A stretch of DNA of 64,000 nt. Origin: Planctomycetota bacterium. GTDB taxonomy: Bacteria > Planctomycetota > Brocadiia > SM23-32 > JAKLEA01. The notes beneath the pieces were generated by a model that searched no databases, was not told the DNA's origin, and was given only the letters and a program-made list of their open reading frames with translations. The translations under genes and the position numbers were made by a program. The stretch is taken from NCBI GenBank assembly GCA_022711755.1, contig JAKLEA010000008.1, forward strand, positions 1 to 64,000, given 5' to 3'. This document shows, piece after piece, positions 8,391 to 18,400 of the stretch (position 1 is its first letter; each line of letters opens with the position of its first letter).

Positions 8391-11300
8391 CTACATTTTG
8401 AACTCCATCCCCGCTATCTCGCCGACGATCTTCACCGTCTCCATGCTCACCCGGACAACCTTCCCCACAAGGTTCACGATGTATTTCTCATCGTCGCGCC
8501 GGTTGGGGTCGGAGACGATCCCGCTGCGCTTGTGGGTCTTGACCTGATACTGGTCCACGACCCATTCGATCGCGCTGCGGTTGCCGAGGCGGTAAGCGTG
8601 AGCCTCCGGCGGGATGCCGCGCAGAGTCAGGGAATCGTTCACGCGAAGCTCCGTCCCGTCCTCGTTCAGGCGCATCTTGTCAACGACGGCGTATGAGAGC
8701 TTCGTTCCGGGCGTCGCCTCGAATTTAAGCGGCCACGGCTCCGCGTCTTCGTAATTGACGTGCAACTCCGCCAGCCGCCGGCCGGCGTCGGCAAGGGCGC
8801 GGAAGGCCCCCGCAGCCCCGCCGCCTGTAGGGGCGGGTTTGAAACCCGCCCTCACGCCCTGCGAGTCCTCTCCTTCTCCCCCGCAAGAAGGCGCGCCCCG
8901 CGTGTCCTCTCCTTCTCCCCTGGGGAGAAGGTGGCCGCGCCGGGACGGCGCGCCGGATGAGGGGGGGAGGATTATGCGTCCGCTCCCCGACGCTTCGCGG
9001 TCTCCCCTGGCTATGCTGCTGCCCCCCTCACCTGGAGCTTTGGCTGTGTTGTTCCCCCCCTCACCCGTCGTTCGCCGAGGCGAACGCCACCCTCTCCCGG
9101 TGGGAGAGGGAGAGTTACTTGAGGTGGGAGAGGGAGAAATACTGGAGGGGGAGAGGGAAGATACGGCAAACGGGATGCGGGGCAATTCGCGTTTGAGGCA
9201 TTCGGCGTAGCGCTCGCGGTAGCCCGGATGATGCAGCACGGCGTAGACGTAATGGAATATGTCCCGCTTTGTGATCGCGTCGTTGCCGTAATGCCGCCGG
9301 AACTCCCCAAGCGCCCAGTCCGTCACGTTCTCCCGCCGATTTGTCCCGTCCTCGTTGTAGACGTAGAAGGGGAAGCATTGCGAGTCGGCCGTTAGATGCA
9401 AGTCCGGGATGATGCTTACTGCCAAAGCGTGATAGCTTTTCTTCACACCTATTGCACACGAACAGATTGCACGGTTCTCCTTCTCCGTTTCGGGGGTGGG
9501 GAAGATATGAGGGAAGACATAAACCCTCTCATTCAGCATGCGATCAAAGAAAAGGAAACGTTTGCAGAAAGGTCTGTATAAAGATGATCGTATCTTTATG
9601 TCATCATATTCAGCATATCTTTCTCGCTGCACATCATGTTTCAGTGATTCGCTCCATTGAATCCGATCATAATGAACAAAATTGTCAATGTTGTCCTTGT
9701 CCTGCGCTTTCGCCCCTTTATAACGGCCCACCTCGGCGTTGTAGTCGTCAATGAACTGCTTCACGCGCGGGATAAGGGAATCACGATTGAAATCATAGAC
9801 AACTTCATCACGACATGTTGCAACGCCTCTCCCATATGTTGCAAAGATTGTCTCCGCCTTCTCTGCATCAAGTCCCTTCGCCTCCTTTGTCCCGGTAGGC
9901 ATAAAGCCGTCGAACTCAGCCTGATTGCCTGCGACAAGCCAGGAATGTTTCGCGTCGGGAACCATTTCCTGCCATGGAACTTTCGATACACGATCATATT
10001 TGAGTAGACAGGCTCTCTTTTCTTCGGCCTTCATATAATCATCAACAGCGTAATAATATCCTGAAAACTTATTCTCTACACCTTTGCGAACAAGAAGCGA
10101 AATTCCGACTCCCACCCGAATCTGGTCGTCAAATATGTTACCGCCTTCCCTTTGTCGTCTGTCTCCGGCGGTTCTCGCGTTTCCCTTGAAATCGAAATGA
10201 TATATTCTGGAGAAATCCTTCTCCATATGTTTGCGGAAACCGTCGAAGGCGATCCCATTCAGGAATCCGTTATTGCTCACAAAGCAGAGGATTCCATCCT
10301 GATTTCCAAGCCTGTCTGATGCCCACCTGAAAAACCTGACGTATGCGTCATACAGGGAATTCTTGTTCGTTGCGCTTGAGTCCTTCACATACGTCTGCCT
10401 TATCCGCTCGTCAACGTGTTCGTATTTCCGGTTCTTGTTGTTGTCGTTCTCGTTGAGCTGGCCGACGTTGTAGGGCGGGTTGCCGATGATGACGGTGATT
10501 TTGGCCTTCTGCTGCCGCTTGACGCGCTCGGCGTTCTGCTCCGATATGAACAAGCCCTGCTGCCGCCTCATGTGCTCGACCATGTCCAGGGTGTCCACGA
10601 AGCAAAGCCCCTCGAACGGCTCATAGTTTCCGGTCAGTTCGTAGTACGCGTGTTCGACGTTCAGGGCGGCGATGTAATACGGCATGAGCATTACTTCGTT
10701 GGCGAAGAGGCGGTTGCGGTAGGCGTCCTTCAGGCGGACCTTGTCCATGCGGCGCAGGAGGTTGACGATGAAGTTGGCCGTGCCCGTGCAGGGGTCGAGA
10801 ATCTGGACCTGCGGGGAGCAGAGGTCGAGGCCGAACTCGGACTTCAGGACCTCCTCCACGCTGGCGCACATGAAGTCAACGATGGGCTGCGGGGTGTAGA
10901 CGATGCCGTGCGTGTCCGCGACCTTGACGGAGTAGCCCTGGAAGAACTGCTCGTAGACGGTGTTCAGGAAGTGCTGCTTGTCGGAGAATTCGGAAAGCCC
11001 CCGCGCGGCGGACTCAATGGCGGCGTAGAAGGGGTTGAGGGATTTGAGGAATTCCGTCTTGCTGAAGCTGCGGCTCACGAGCGCGTCAATGACGCCCTCG
11101 ACCTCTCTGGCGATGACGTTGCGCTGCGCGAAGTCCGGATTGTCGAAGACGGTGGAGAAGAGGCGTCCGGTCAGGAGGTGCTGGACGAGCATTTCGTCAA
11201 CGGCTGGTTCGCTGATATTCGGATTGAGGGAGTTCTGGCATAGGGCGAAGAATTTGGCGAACGCGGCGATGAAGGCGGGGTTGTCCTTGTGCGCCTCGCG

Positions 11301-11837
11301 GATTTTCTCCACCAGGCCGCGGGCAAGCTCCGGGACGCGCTCCCTGAATTCGGCGACTGCGGTTTCAAAGTTCTCGAAGTCCGGCTCGACGTGGCCCAGG
11401 AAGGCATCCAGCAGGCGGCAAAGCTGCTTCGGATCGGAAAGGGCGATGCGCATCGCCTCATGCCCGTCCTGATAGAGGACGCCTGTCGCCGTGTTCTCGA
11501 AAATGATGTTGGAGGTGGAGTAACCGAGGGCGATTTTCTTTTTGATTTCGGCGTCAATGTCGTCGCCGGAGTCCTTGGCCTCCCAATGCCCGTGGGGGAG
11601 GTAGTTGGCGTCGCGCAGGACGGCGTCATAGATGATGGTTCGGCCGGCGACGGTGGAGTGGAATTCGGCGATGAGGGTCCACTTGCGGGACTTGGCGGCT
11701 TCGGCGAGGAGGGACTGGAATGCGGAGCGGACTGCGCCTTCGTGGCCCGCGCCCTGGGCGTCAAGGGCCTTGAGCGCGGCGTAGTAGTCCTTCACGGGTT
11801 TGGAGGTCGGTTTGATTTTCGCAGCATTTGAAGGCAT
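8391..11837 (-). CDS. Type ISP-like restriction-modification / N6-adenine methylase protein
   Basis: A 1148-residue protein. An N-terminal PD-(D/E)XK-like nuclease core shows HWEAKDSGDD near residue 84, a coupler region follows, then a gamma-class adenine methyltransferase with SAM motif DPCTGTANF near residue 346 and catalytic NPPY at 453-456, then a target-recognition and C-terminal domain. No helicase motor is seen, unlike LlaGI-type enzymes, so restriction by translocation is doubtful. Residues about 892-1010 (bases 8808-9164) are low-complexity peptide read from dispersed repeats inserted in frame. Bases about 9400-10430, just after NPPY, are much lower in GC than either flank. The stop TAG belongs to a repeat. 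The ATG at 11837 is chosen because upstream open frame is repeat. Confidence 0.82.
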   Translation of the reverse strand: MPSNAAKIKPTSKPVKDYYAALKALDAQGAGHEGAVRSAFQSLLAEAAKSRKWTLIAEFHSTVAGRTIIYDAVLRDANYLPHGHWEAKDSGDDIDAEIKKKIALGYSTSNIIFENTATGVLYQDGHEAMRIALSDPKQLCRLLDAFLGHVEPDFENFETAVAEFRERVPELARGLVEKIREAHKDNPAFIAAFAKFFALCQNSLNPNISEPAVDEMLVQHLLTGRLFSTVFDNPDFAQRNVIAREVEGVIDALVSRSFSKTEFLKSLNPFYAAIESAARGLSEFSDKQHFLNTVYEQFFQGYSVKVADTHGIVYTPQPIVDFMCASVEEVLKSEFGLDLCSPQVQILDPCTGTANFIVNLLRRMDKVRLKDAYRNRLFANEVMLMPYYIAALNVEHAYYELTGNYEPFEGLCFVDTLDMVEHMRRQQGLFISEQNAERVKRQQKAKITVIIGNPPYNVGQLNENDNNKNRKYEHVDERIRQTYVKDSSATNKNSLYDAYVRFFRWASDRLGNQDGILCFVSNNGFLNGIAFDGFRKHMEKDFSRIYHFDFKGNARTAGDRRQREGGNIFDDQIRVGVGISLLVRKGVENKFSGYYYAVDDYMKAEEKRACLLKYDRVSKVPWQEMVPDAKHSWLVAGNQAEFDGFMPTGTKEAKGLDAEKAETIFATYGRGVATCRDEVVYDFNRDSLIPRVKQFIDDYNAEVGRYKGAKAQDKDNIDNFVHYDRIQWSESLKHDVQRERYAEYDDIKIRSSLYRPFCKRFLFFDRMLNERVYVFPHIFPTPETEKENRAICSCAIGVKKSYHALAVSIIPDLHLTADSQCFPFYVYNEDGTNRRENVTDWALGEFRRHYGNDAITKRDIFHYVYAVLHHPGYRERYAECLKRELPRIPFAVSSLSPSSISPSPTSSNSPSPTGRGWRSPRRTTGEGGNNTAKAPGEGGSSIARGDREASGSGRIILPPSSGAPSRRGHLLPRGEGEDTRGAPSCGGEGEDSQGVRAGFKPAPTGGGAAGAFRALADAGRRLAELHVNYEDAEPWPLKFEATPGTKLSYAVVDKMRLNEDGTELRVNDSLTLRGIPPEAHAYRLGNRSAIEWVVDQYQVKTHKRSGIVSDPNRRDDEKYIVNLVGKVVRVSMETVKIVGEIAGMEFKM
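8808..9164. repeat. in-frame repeat block inside the Type ISP gene
   Basis: These 357 bases (119 codons exactly) contain a GGGGCGGGTTT/AAACCCGCCC palindrome at 8828-8854 and REP-like units at about 8872-8968 and 9049-9160. On either side the protein resumes as ordinary ISP sequence (PRIPFA before, FRALADAGRRLAELH after). Confidence 0.85.
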
Positions 11838-12270
11838 GAGGGGATATATAGCCGGGGGCGTGGCGGGAAGCAAGGGGGGAAGCGCGAGCCGAGGCCCCCT
11901 TCCGTCGCGTCGCAAGCGACGCGCCACCTTCCCCCATTTTGTTCGCGAACGGCGAACAAAACGGGGGCAGGATGGTCTAATTTGGGAGGGGAGAGGCGGG
12001 TTTAACTTCGCTTCCCCCGTATAGATAATTTCCTTCCCCCGCGCGTATTTGCATATCCCCTTCCCCCGTGCGTATTTGCATATCCCCTTCCCCCAGTGCG
12101 CGTTTGCATATCCCCTTCCCCCGTGCGTATTTACATATCCCCTTCCCCCGTGCGCTCGCGCGAAGCGCGTAGCATGGGGGAAGGTGTCGCCTTGCTCGAC
12201 AAGGCGACGGAAGGGGGCCTTGGCAAGGCGACGGAAGGGGGCCTCGACAAGGCGACGGAATGGGGCCACA
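11838..12270. repeat. repeat-filled intergenic region with two tandem arrays
   Basis: From 11893 to about 11970 lies a CCTTCCGTCGC...GCCACCTTCCCCC element. Four head-to-tail copies of a 27-28 base unit (GTGCGTATTTGCATATCCCC followed by TTCCCCC) occupy 12041-12149. Three copies of a 24-base unit (AAGGCGACGGAAGGGGGC with a short variable start) occupy about 12195-12266. The units abut without spacers. No gene is visible here. Confidence 0.85.
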
Positions 12271-12628
12271 CTATTTCCGCTCCCTCATCCGTCGTACGAC
12301 AGTATCAATCCTGCATAACACTTCATGCAGTCCGCGCAGAACATCCTCATCCCGGAATCGCAGGACGGCGATCCCGCGCGACTCAATCTCAGACTGCCGA
12401 ATGGCATCCTGGCGTTCGCGTCCGGCGTGCGTGGCTCCGTCCACCTCGATGGCGAGGCCAAGCTCCACGCAGTAGAAGTCAACGACGCGCCGCCCGATCG
12501 GATACTGGCGGCGGAAGCGCGTCGGCGACCTGGCTGCGCCTGATGTGCTGCCACAAGACCGCCTCGGCGGATGTCGGCTCGCGCCTGAGCCTGCGGGCGA
12601 TATCGCGCGATTTTCGTGGAGTCTTCAA
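12271..12628 (-). pseudogene. DUF559-type (Vsr-like) endonuclease, frameshifted
   Basis: The first part reads ARRLRREPTSAEAVLWQHIRR in one frame, the typical start of DUF559 proteins. The second part continues in another frame as RFRRQYPIGRRVVDFYCVE and LGLAIEVDGATH. The change lies near base 12505, where one base appears to be missing. Both parts together make the usual length of about 115 residues, including the PD-(D/E)XK-like core (D in VDFYC, E-V-D in IEVDG). A TTG at 12628 is the best start in that frame. DUF559 nucleases are related to very-short-patch repair enzymes and often travel with methylases, as here. Confidence 0.75.
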
Positions 12629-12804
12629 AGAATGCGCTCCGAATCAACCCCCTTCCGACGCGTTGAAAGCGACGGCTCCTCGCCAAACGAGACGACCCCG
12701 ACGTTGATACGCGGGGAAGGAAGATTCTCCGAAGGAAAGTTTGCGCTAAACATATGCTCCCCCGGGGGGGATGATTCAGAAACGGGGGAGAGGGGAGAAT
12801 TCCG

Positions 12805-14163
12805 TTACAACCCGCGGATCATGTAGGCCTGGAGCCGTCCTGATTCATCGGAATTGAAGAACCCCGTTCTGCCGTCCGGCGACAGGAAGGGGTGTATGTG
12901 CGCCCCCTTCAGGCATGACGATTTCGGGCTGAGCAGGTATCTAAAATTGCGCAACGGTTCCTCCCCCGGCTTGCCGAGTTCCATCGCGTATATCTTCGCC
13001 TCCTTGCTCAACGGCCCGCAGTCGGTAATCATGCGCTCGCCCGCGATGTCGGTCGCGAAGTGATAGAATTTCGGATTCGGGAACTCCCGGCTCAGGTCGT
13101 TGCGCCTCCCGCCGGGCGTCTTCAATCCAATGTGGCCCGCGTGCGGCGCGGCCAGCCCTTCGATAAGCTGACATTCCGGCGGATTGCGGGTTCCTGTGCT
13201 CGTTATCGCCCATGCGCTTCGTCCGCGCCAGCACTGATGCCCCTGGCAGAACTCGTTGCCGTCCCGCCCCCACGGCATGTTGCGCATGTCGCTTCCGTCG
13301 TCGCGGATGACGTGGATGTCCGCCCCGTCGCCGCCGACCAGTTTCGTCACCGTCCCGGACGCGTTGAACTGGTTGTCGTGATTGTCCTGAACCAGGATGT
13401 CGCGCGACTCCTTCGGATCGCGCGAGCGGCTGTACTGCGGATGGACGTTCACCCAGCTTGTGCCCTGGAGAATCAGTTGGACGGACGCTTTCTCAAGATC
13501 AAAGGCCATCAATCCCCAGGGCATGTTCTCCGTCCTGCCGTCGCCGAGGAAGCAGGAAAGGGCCAGGCGCTTGCCGTCCGATGAGATCGTTGAGAGGGGG
13601 TAGATGCGGCTGGGGCGGAATTGCGTGTCCGGCAGCGGCTTGTCAATGACCATGATCACGCGGCGGTCCGACCCGTCAAGATTGACGCGCTTGAGCGTCA
13701 GCCGCCCGCCGCCCGGCTCGGTTTCGTCAACAAAATAATAAACGTATTTATCGTCCGGGGAGACCGACGTCGCCGTTGCGCCCGTTTCGTTCGTTATCGG
13801 CGACAGTTCGCATCCGTTATCAAGGTCGCAGACGAAGTATTGATGTCTGGGGTCGTCCTTGCTTCCGCCGTGCGCGCCTGCGGAGAGATGCAGGAGGAAA
13901 CGCTTGGAGTCTGACGTGAACACCTGCGCCTCCATGTAAAGGTGCGACGCGGGAACGTCGGTCTGCGTCGTCAACTGGATGACCTCGATTCCCCTTGCGG
14001 AATTGCCGTCCGGCAGGTCCGGCCTCTGCATTGCTTTCATCTTTGTCGCGCCTCCTGTTTCAGCGCCGCGAATGATGGAAAAGGATGAACCTGCGGCCCC
14101 GGCTGCAAGCGCCGCCGCAAGCCCCGTCCGCTTCATGAACGACCGTCTGGACAGCGATTTCAT
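12805..14163 (-). CDS. Tat-exported beta-propeller, oligogalacturonate-lyase-like
   Basis: A 452-residue protein with a twin-arginine signal (LSRRSFMKR at residues 4-12, then AAALAAGAAG), so it is exported folded. The mature part is built of propeller blades with TolB/WD-like strands (FTSDSKRFLLHL, VSPDDKYVYYF, SSDGKRLALS, LSPDGRTGFFNSD). His-rich segments (VQDNHDNQF, GHQCWRG, HIHPFLSPDG) resemble the Mn-binding sites of PL22 oligogalacturonate lyases, making a role in breaking uronic-acid oligosaccharides plausible. The start ATG overlaps the stop of the preceding GHL10-like gene by four bases, showing translational coupling. Confidence 0.68.
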   Translation of the reverse strand: MKSLSRRSFMKRTGLAAALAAGAAGSSFSIIRGAETGGATKMKAMQRPDLPDGNSARGIEVIQLTTQTDVPASHLYMEAQVFTSDSKRFLLHLSAGAHGGSKDDPRHQYFVCDLDNGCELSPITNETGATATSVSPDDKYVYYFVDETEPGGGRLTLKRVNLDGSDRRVIMVIDKPLPDTQFRPSRIYPLSTISSDGKRLALSCFLGDGRTENMPWGLMAFDLEKASVQLILQGTSWVNVHPQYSRSRDPKESRDILVQDNHDNQFNASGTVTKLVGGDGADIHVIRDDGSDMRNMPWGRDGNEFCQGHQCWRGRSAWAITSTGTRNPPECQLIEGLAAPHAGHIGLKTPGGRRNDLSREFPNPKFYHFATDIAGERMITDCGPLSKEAKIYAMELGKPGEEPLRNFRYLLSPKSSCLKGAHIHPFLSPDGRTGFFNSDESGRLQAYMIRGL

Positions 14164-15425
14164 TTTGTCTGATCTCCCTTTCCGGTCGAGTAGTCATTCA
14201 TTGCTCTGACAACCTCTTCGTTGGCCGGCGCGAGGGCGACGTAGTCGGATTCCCAGAGGAGTATCTGCGGCGCGCCCAGCTTCTCAGCCAGACTAACGTC
14301 CCCCAGGAACTGATCCTTGCCGCCCAGCCAGCCGAACAGCCAGACTCTGACCTTGCCGCCGGTTTCCTTCACGAGCGCGTTGTAGGCGGCCTCGGGCGAT
14401 CCGCCGGGGCGATAGTATCCCGCGGCGACCGCTTCGTCTATCAGGCCTTCTTCAGCCCATTTACCCGTGTCAAGCAGCAGCCCGCGCAGGTTGCCGTCAT
14501 ACGGAGTGTCGGTCGGGCTGCCGCGGTAACCCCACGGATTATGGACCAGCGCGGCGACTTTCGCGCGGGGATTCTTCAGCCTTATGAGCTTGCGCGCGTC
14601 GCGCATGAAGACGGTCTGCGGCTCCGCCCTGACCCTCACCCAGTGCTCGTCTCCGTTGGGGACGTCCTTCGGATCAATTCCGTACGCCTTCCTGAAGGCC
14701 TCGATGTTCGGGATTTCGTATCCGTAATTCGCCGCGCCGCCGGAATCCGTGTGCGGATTGTCCCGAACGTCTCCGGTGCGAATCCAGTCAAAGAGGATGC
14801 CGTCCGGGTCGTAGGAGAGTATCTCCTCGACGAGGGCGAGTTTGTAATCCCGGACTTCCTTGAAGGCGAAGCTGAGTTGTGTGCGGAAGGCGCTGCCGTC
14901 GCGGCGCATCCAGCGGAACTGCGGATGCTCCCGCGAGAAGCGGCTGGTCAGTCCGTATCCGTGATCGTCCTCGTTTATGCTCAGCCAGGCATGGACCTCT
15001 ATGCCGATCTGATGGCCGTACGTGACGGCCTCGCGCAGGGCGTCGTAGCTCCCCCAGTCGAGGTCTTTGAGTTTCTCCAGCACCCATGCCGTGCCGTGGT
15101 CGCGGTGGTAGTTCTCCTCATCGTAGCCGTGGGCGGGTTCGAGGAGTTTGCTTGGATAGAGCGCCTTGCCGCCGTCGAAACAGCGCCAGTAGACGCGCTT
15201 CCAGCCGCATTGCTTGCAGCGGTCCAGAATCTGCCGCACGCCCTCCGGCCCCCATTTCGGCGGCGGATTGCGCAGCATCCAGTCGGAATGCGTCACCGGG
15301 GATGAGAGAATCGCCGGGCGTGTTTCCGGTTTCCCGGGGTTCTCGTCGGCGGACGCGGAAATTGTAAAAATGGCGCAGATAGCCAGCGCGGCGCAGCCGA
15401 TGCAACTCCGACATGCGCAGTTCAT
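14160..15425 (-). CDS. secreted glycoside-hydrolase-like TIM barrel (GHL10/DUF187-like)
   Basis: A 421-residue protein with a Cys-rich signal peptide (residues 1-25). The barrel shows KRVYWRCFDGG, GIEVHAWLSINEDDHG, a stretch YDPDGILFDWIRTGD near residue 205 and KVRVWLFGWLGGKD, like the family-10-like glycosyl hydrolases whose acidic residues at strand ends act on glycans. GGAGG lies seven bases before the ATG. It sits between the GH36-like lipoprotein (20 bases away) and the Tat-exported propeller (4-base overlap), so all three are one operon. Exact substrate is not readable. Confidence 0.72.
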   Translation of the reverse strand: MNCACRSCIGCAALAICAIFTISASADENPGKPETRPAILSSPVTHSDWMLRNPPPKWGPEGVRQILDRCKQCGWKRVYWRCFDGGKALYPSKLLEPAHGYDEENYHRDHGTAWVLEKLKDLDWGSYDALREAVTYGHQIGIEVHAWLSINEDDHGYGLTSRFSREHPQFRWMRRDGSAFRTQLSFAFKEVRDYKLALVEEILSYDPDGILFDWIRTGDVRDNPHTDSGGAANYGYEIPNIEAFRKAYGIDPKDVPNGDEHWVRVRAEPQTVFMRDARKLIRLKNPRAKVAALVHNPWGYRGSPTDTPYDGNLRGLLLDTGKWAEEGLIDEAVAAGYYRPGGSPEAAYNALVKETGGKVRVWLFGWLGGKDQFLGDVSLAEKLGAPQILLWESDYVALAPANEEVVRAMNDYSTGKGDQTK

Positions 15426-15445
15426 CAGACATTCCTCCGAAATTG

Positions 15446-18400
15446 TTACTTTGTCAGAATCGCGTCGGCCCAGTCAGCATGATCGGCCATGATGTCATTG
15501 CCGCCATTACCAACGAGCAATTCAAGTGTCTTCGCTGCGGAGACGTCAACGTCCACGCGCTGGGGGGGAGATGTGCGCGTCAGGAGTTCGGATTTCCACG
15601 CGCTTTTCCCGTCAACGCGGACCTCCATCGTGATGGTCGGCCCGGTTGCCTGGTCCGCTCCGGCCCAGCACTGGAATCGCTTGTATCCGCCGTCAAGATT
15701 ATAAACTATCCGGGACGGCGAATGCGTTCCGAGTCCGCGGGAGAATCTTCGTCCGCCAATCACCATCGGTTTCTCCCAGACGCTGCGGTTGCGCTCCAGC
15801 TTTCCCCATCCCTGCGACGCCGACGCGGGTTCCAGTGTGTCAAGATAGACGCCGTTGACGCGGATGACCGGGGCTTCACCCTTCTCGACCGGCAGTTGGT
15901 TGTTCAGCGTCAGATTGCGGAACAGCGGGACGGAGACGGCGTAATTTATCTCGGGGCATGGAATCCCCGCCCCCTGATCCCATTCCGGGATGCCGTCGGC
16001 GCTCTTTTCAACGGCGACGATCCATGCGCTGAGCGCCTGTGCCGGATCGGACAGAATCACGTCGCCCTCGATGTCGCCCTGCGCTTCGGGAAGGGCGGCG
16101 GAAATCCACATCCAATGCTCCGGGGGCGGGGCGCCGGTGGCCCGCCAACCGCCTTCGGAACTGATGATTACAGCAACGAGAAGTTTGCCGTTGAACTTGA
16201 GCGTCTGCACCGGGGCGGATACCGCCGACGGACCTTCGATCAAGACCAGAAGTTGCAACTTTCCCTTGATCGCATCGCCGGGGACGCGGCAATTCCATCG
16301 CGTTCTCAGTCGGGGGCCTTCCCCGGTAAGCAGTCTTGTGTAATCAGGGCCATAGGCCGGCCCGCTTTCAGCGCATTCGAAGCGGCTTGCCCGCGCATCA
16401 GCCGTGATCCCGGACAGGATTGTCTTCTGCCGGATTGCCTGCGTTGCCGGGGCTGTTGACTGACCCAGTCCTGCGATGTCCGGTCTCATCTCGAAGACTA
16501 CGGTCTCATACGGTTTCAGGCGTATGGATACGCCGTCTTTCCCATCTGCGACGAACCTGCCGGAATCGGAATCCGGATAAATCGCCTTCATGTTCCACGC
16601 CCCACTCTTCGGCCCGCCGATGTTCTCCGAGGAAAGCCTTATTTCAGCCGGCTCGATCCAGGGATTACGAAGGCAGATTAGGCCGCGATTCCCGAGCCAG
16701 TGCGCATAACCGTATGCTTCGCGCGGAGCGGGCGTGTCCTCGAAGATCGCCGGGCCGCCGCCGGCCCTGCGCCAGGACTCCGGCAGGATGGGCGTCGTAT
16801 GCTGGAGGATTTCCTGATTGGCCTTCGCCCATGCCATCAGCCCGGCCAGGAAGTGCCAGCGTCGCGGCGTCATGCAGTCAGGGTTGACGTATAGCGATAT
16901 GAACTGATGCCCGCGCATGACGCACATGACGGCGTCGTTCTCGATCGGATCGGTCGTCTGGTGAATGATTCCGAGGACTTCCTGCGCCGCTATCGGGGCC
17001 TGAATGTCGCGCGCGCCTTTCAGATTGTAGTAATCGCGCGCCGTGGTGTAACTCTCGCGGTAGACGGGGCACGGGACGCGGCCGTACGGCGCGTCGTCGC
17101 CGAATGTGCCGATCACCGAGTTGCAGTATTGCACCCACCACGGACTCGGATCGAATCCGAAACAAGTAGGCTCCATCCACAGATCGGGCGCGACCTTCCG
17201 CAATGACTCGAAGACGTCAATCATCCCCTCGGCTATTGCCTCCGCAGAGAGCGCGCCGGGTTCGTGCCCATGGTCCTTCGCGTCGCAGACGGCGACATAC
17301 CCGTCGAATTTCACGTGCCGGACTCCGTAGCGGGAGACCATGTCCAGCAGCGTTTCTTTGAACGCGGACTGATACCGTTTCCCTCCCAGACAGGCCTTTG
17401 CGTCGGCCTCGTATCCCGCGCCCTTTGCCCATGCAAGGTCAAGCGCCTGGGCGTAGACCCCGCTGGGAGAAATCCACAAACCGGGGGCGGAGCGGATGTC
17501 GGCGCAGGCCTTCTGAATCCCCTCGAATCCCTTCGGGAACAGCGCGGGATCAATCCTCCACAGCGTCGTGTTCTTCGCCCAGCCCATGTCAATGCAGAAG
17601 CTGTCCGGCGAGACGCCGTAAGGGTCGTGGAGATTCCTGCGGAATTCCCCGATGATCTTCAGTATGTCGCCCTCGGTATAGGGAACCGGAGAAGTCCACC
17701 AACTATTGTAATTAAAGTGGATTCCTCGCGGCGTCGGGCGAAGGGAGGCGATGTATGATTCAAACGCCTTCCGCGAGCTGCCGGGGATTGCCGCGCCATA
17801 AACGGCCGTCCTGGTCCGGAATGTCTCCCCAGGAGCTACCAGTTTGCCGGGAGCGTGGCTTAGAATGACGCGGGTTCCTTCCACTTTCGTAGTAGCGATG
17901 GGGAACTCAACACCAACAAAGAAGGATCGGCAGATTACCGCGTGGCTCTGGACGTCGGCCCGATGCTTCGGCTCCTGACCGGCGGCGTCAATCTCATCAA
18001 GAGTCACCGATTTCAGGATGGCCGGGGGGCCATCCTGAAATTCAATCGTCGCCCATTTCCGGGCAACCGATCCATCCGTCCGGTATGTTGCTCGGATTAT
18101 CGCCCTTCGGGGAGAACTTATGGGCCATGCAACCGTGAATTGCCTATCGTCAATTTTCTCCACTGCGCCGGTTCCGGCGTCGGGACCTCCGATTCTGAAA
18201 TCGCCGAAGTCGAATAAAGGCGCATTGGCCGAAGCTTTCAAAGCATCGCCGCCGACAGAATTCGTCAGCAGGACGCATCCGGCCTCGCGCTTCAGTTGGA
18301 TGACCGGGACGGGTTGAGCGGGGATTGCGGCGGCTTCTGCCATTGTTCCCGGCTTCTTGTCGGCGCATCCCGCAGAAAACGCCGCCATTGTCAGTAGCGC

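Noticed and set aside
12041..12149. Possible CRISPR array
   Set aside because: The 27-28 base units abut without spacers and there are no cas genes, so it is a simple tandem repeat.
11838..12269. N-terminal extension of the Type ISP protein by 144 codons
   Set aside because: The extension is translated tandem and dispersed repeat sequence; homologous sequence begins at the ATG at 11837.
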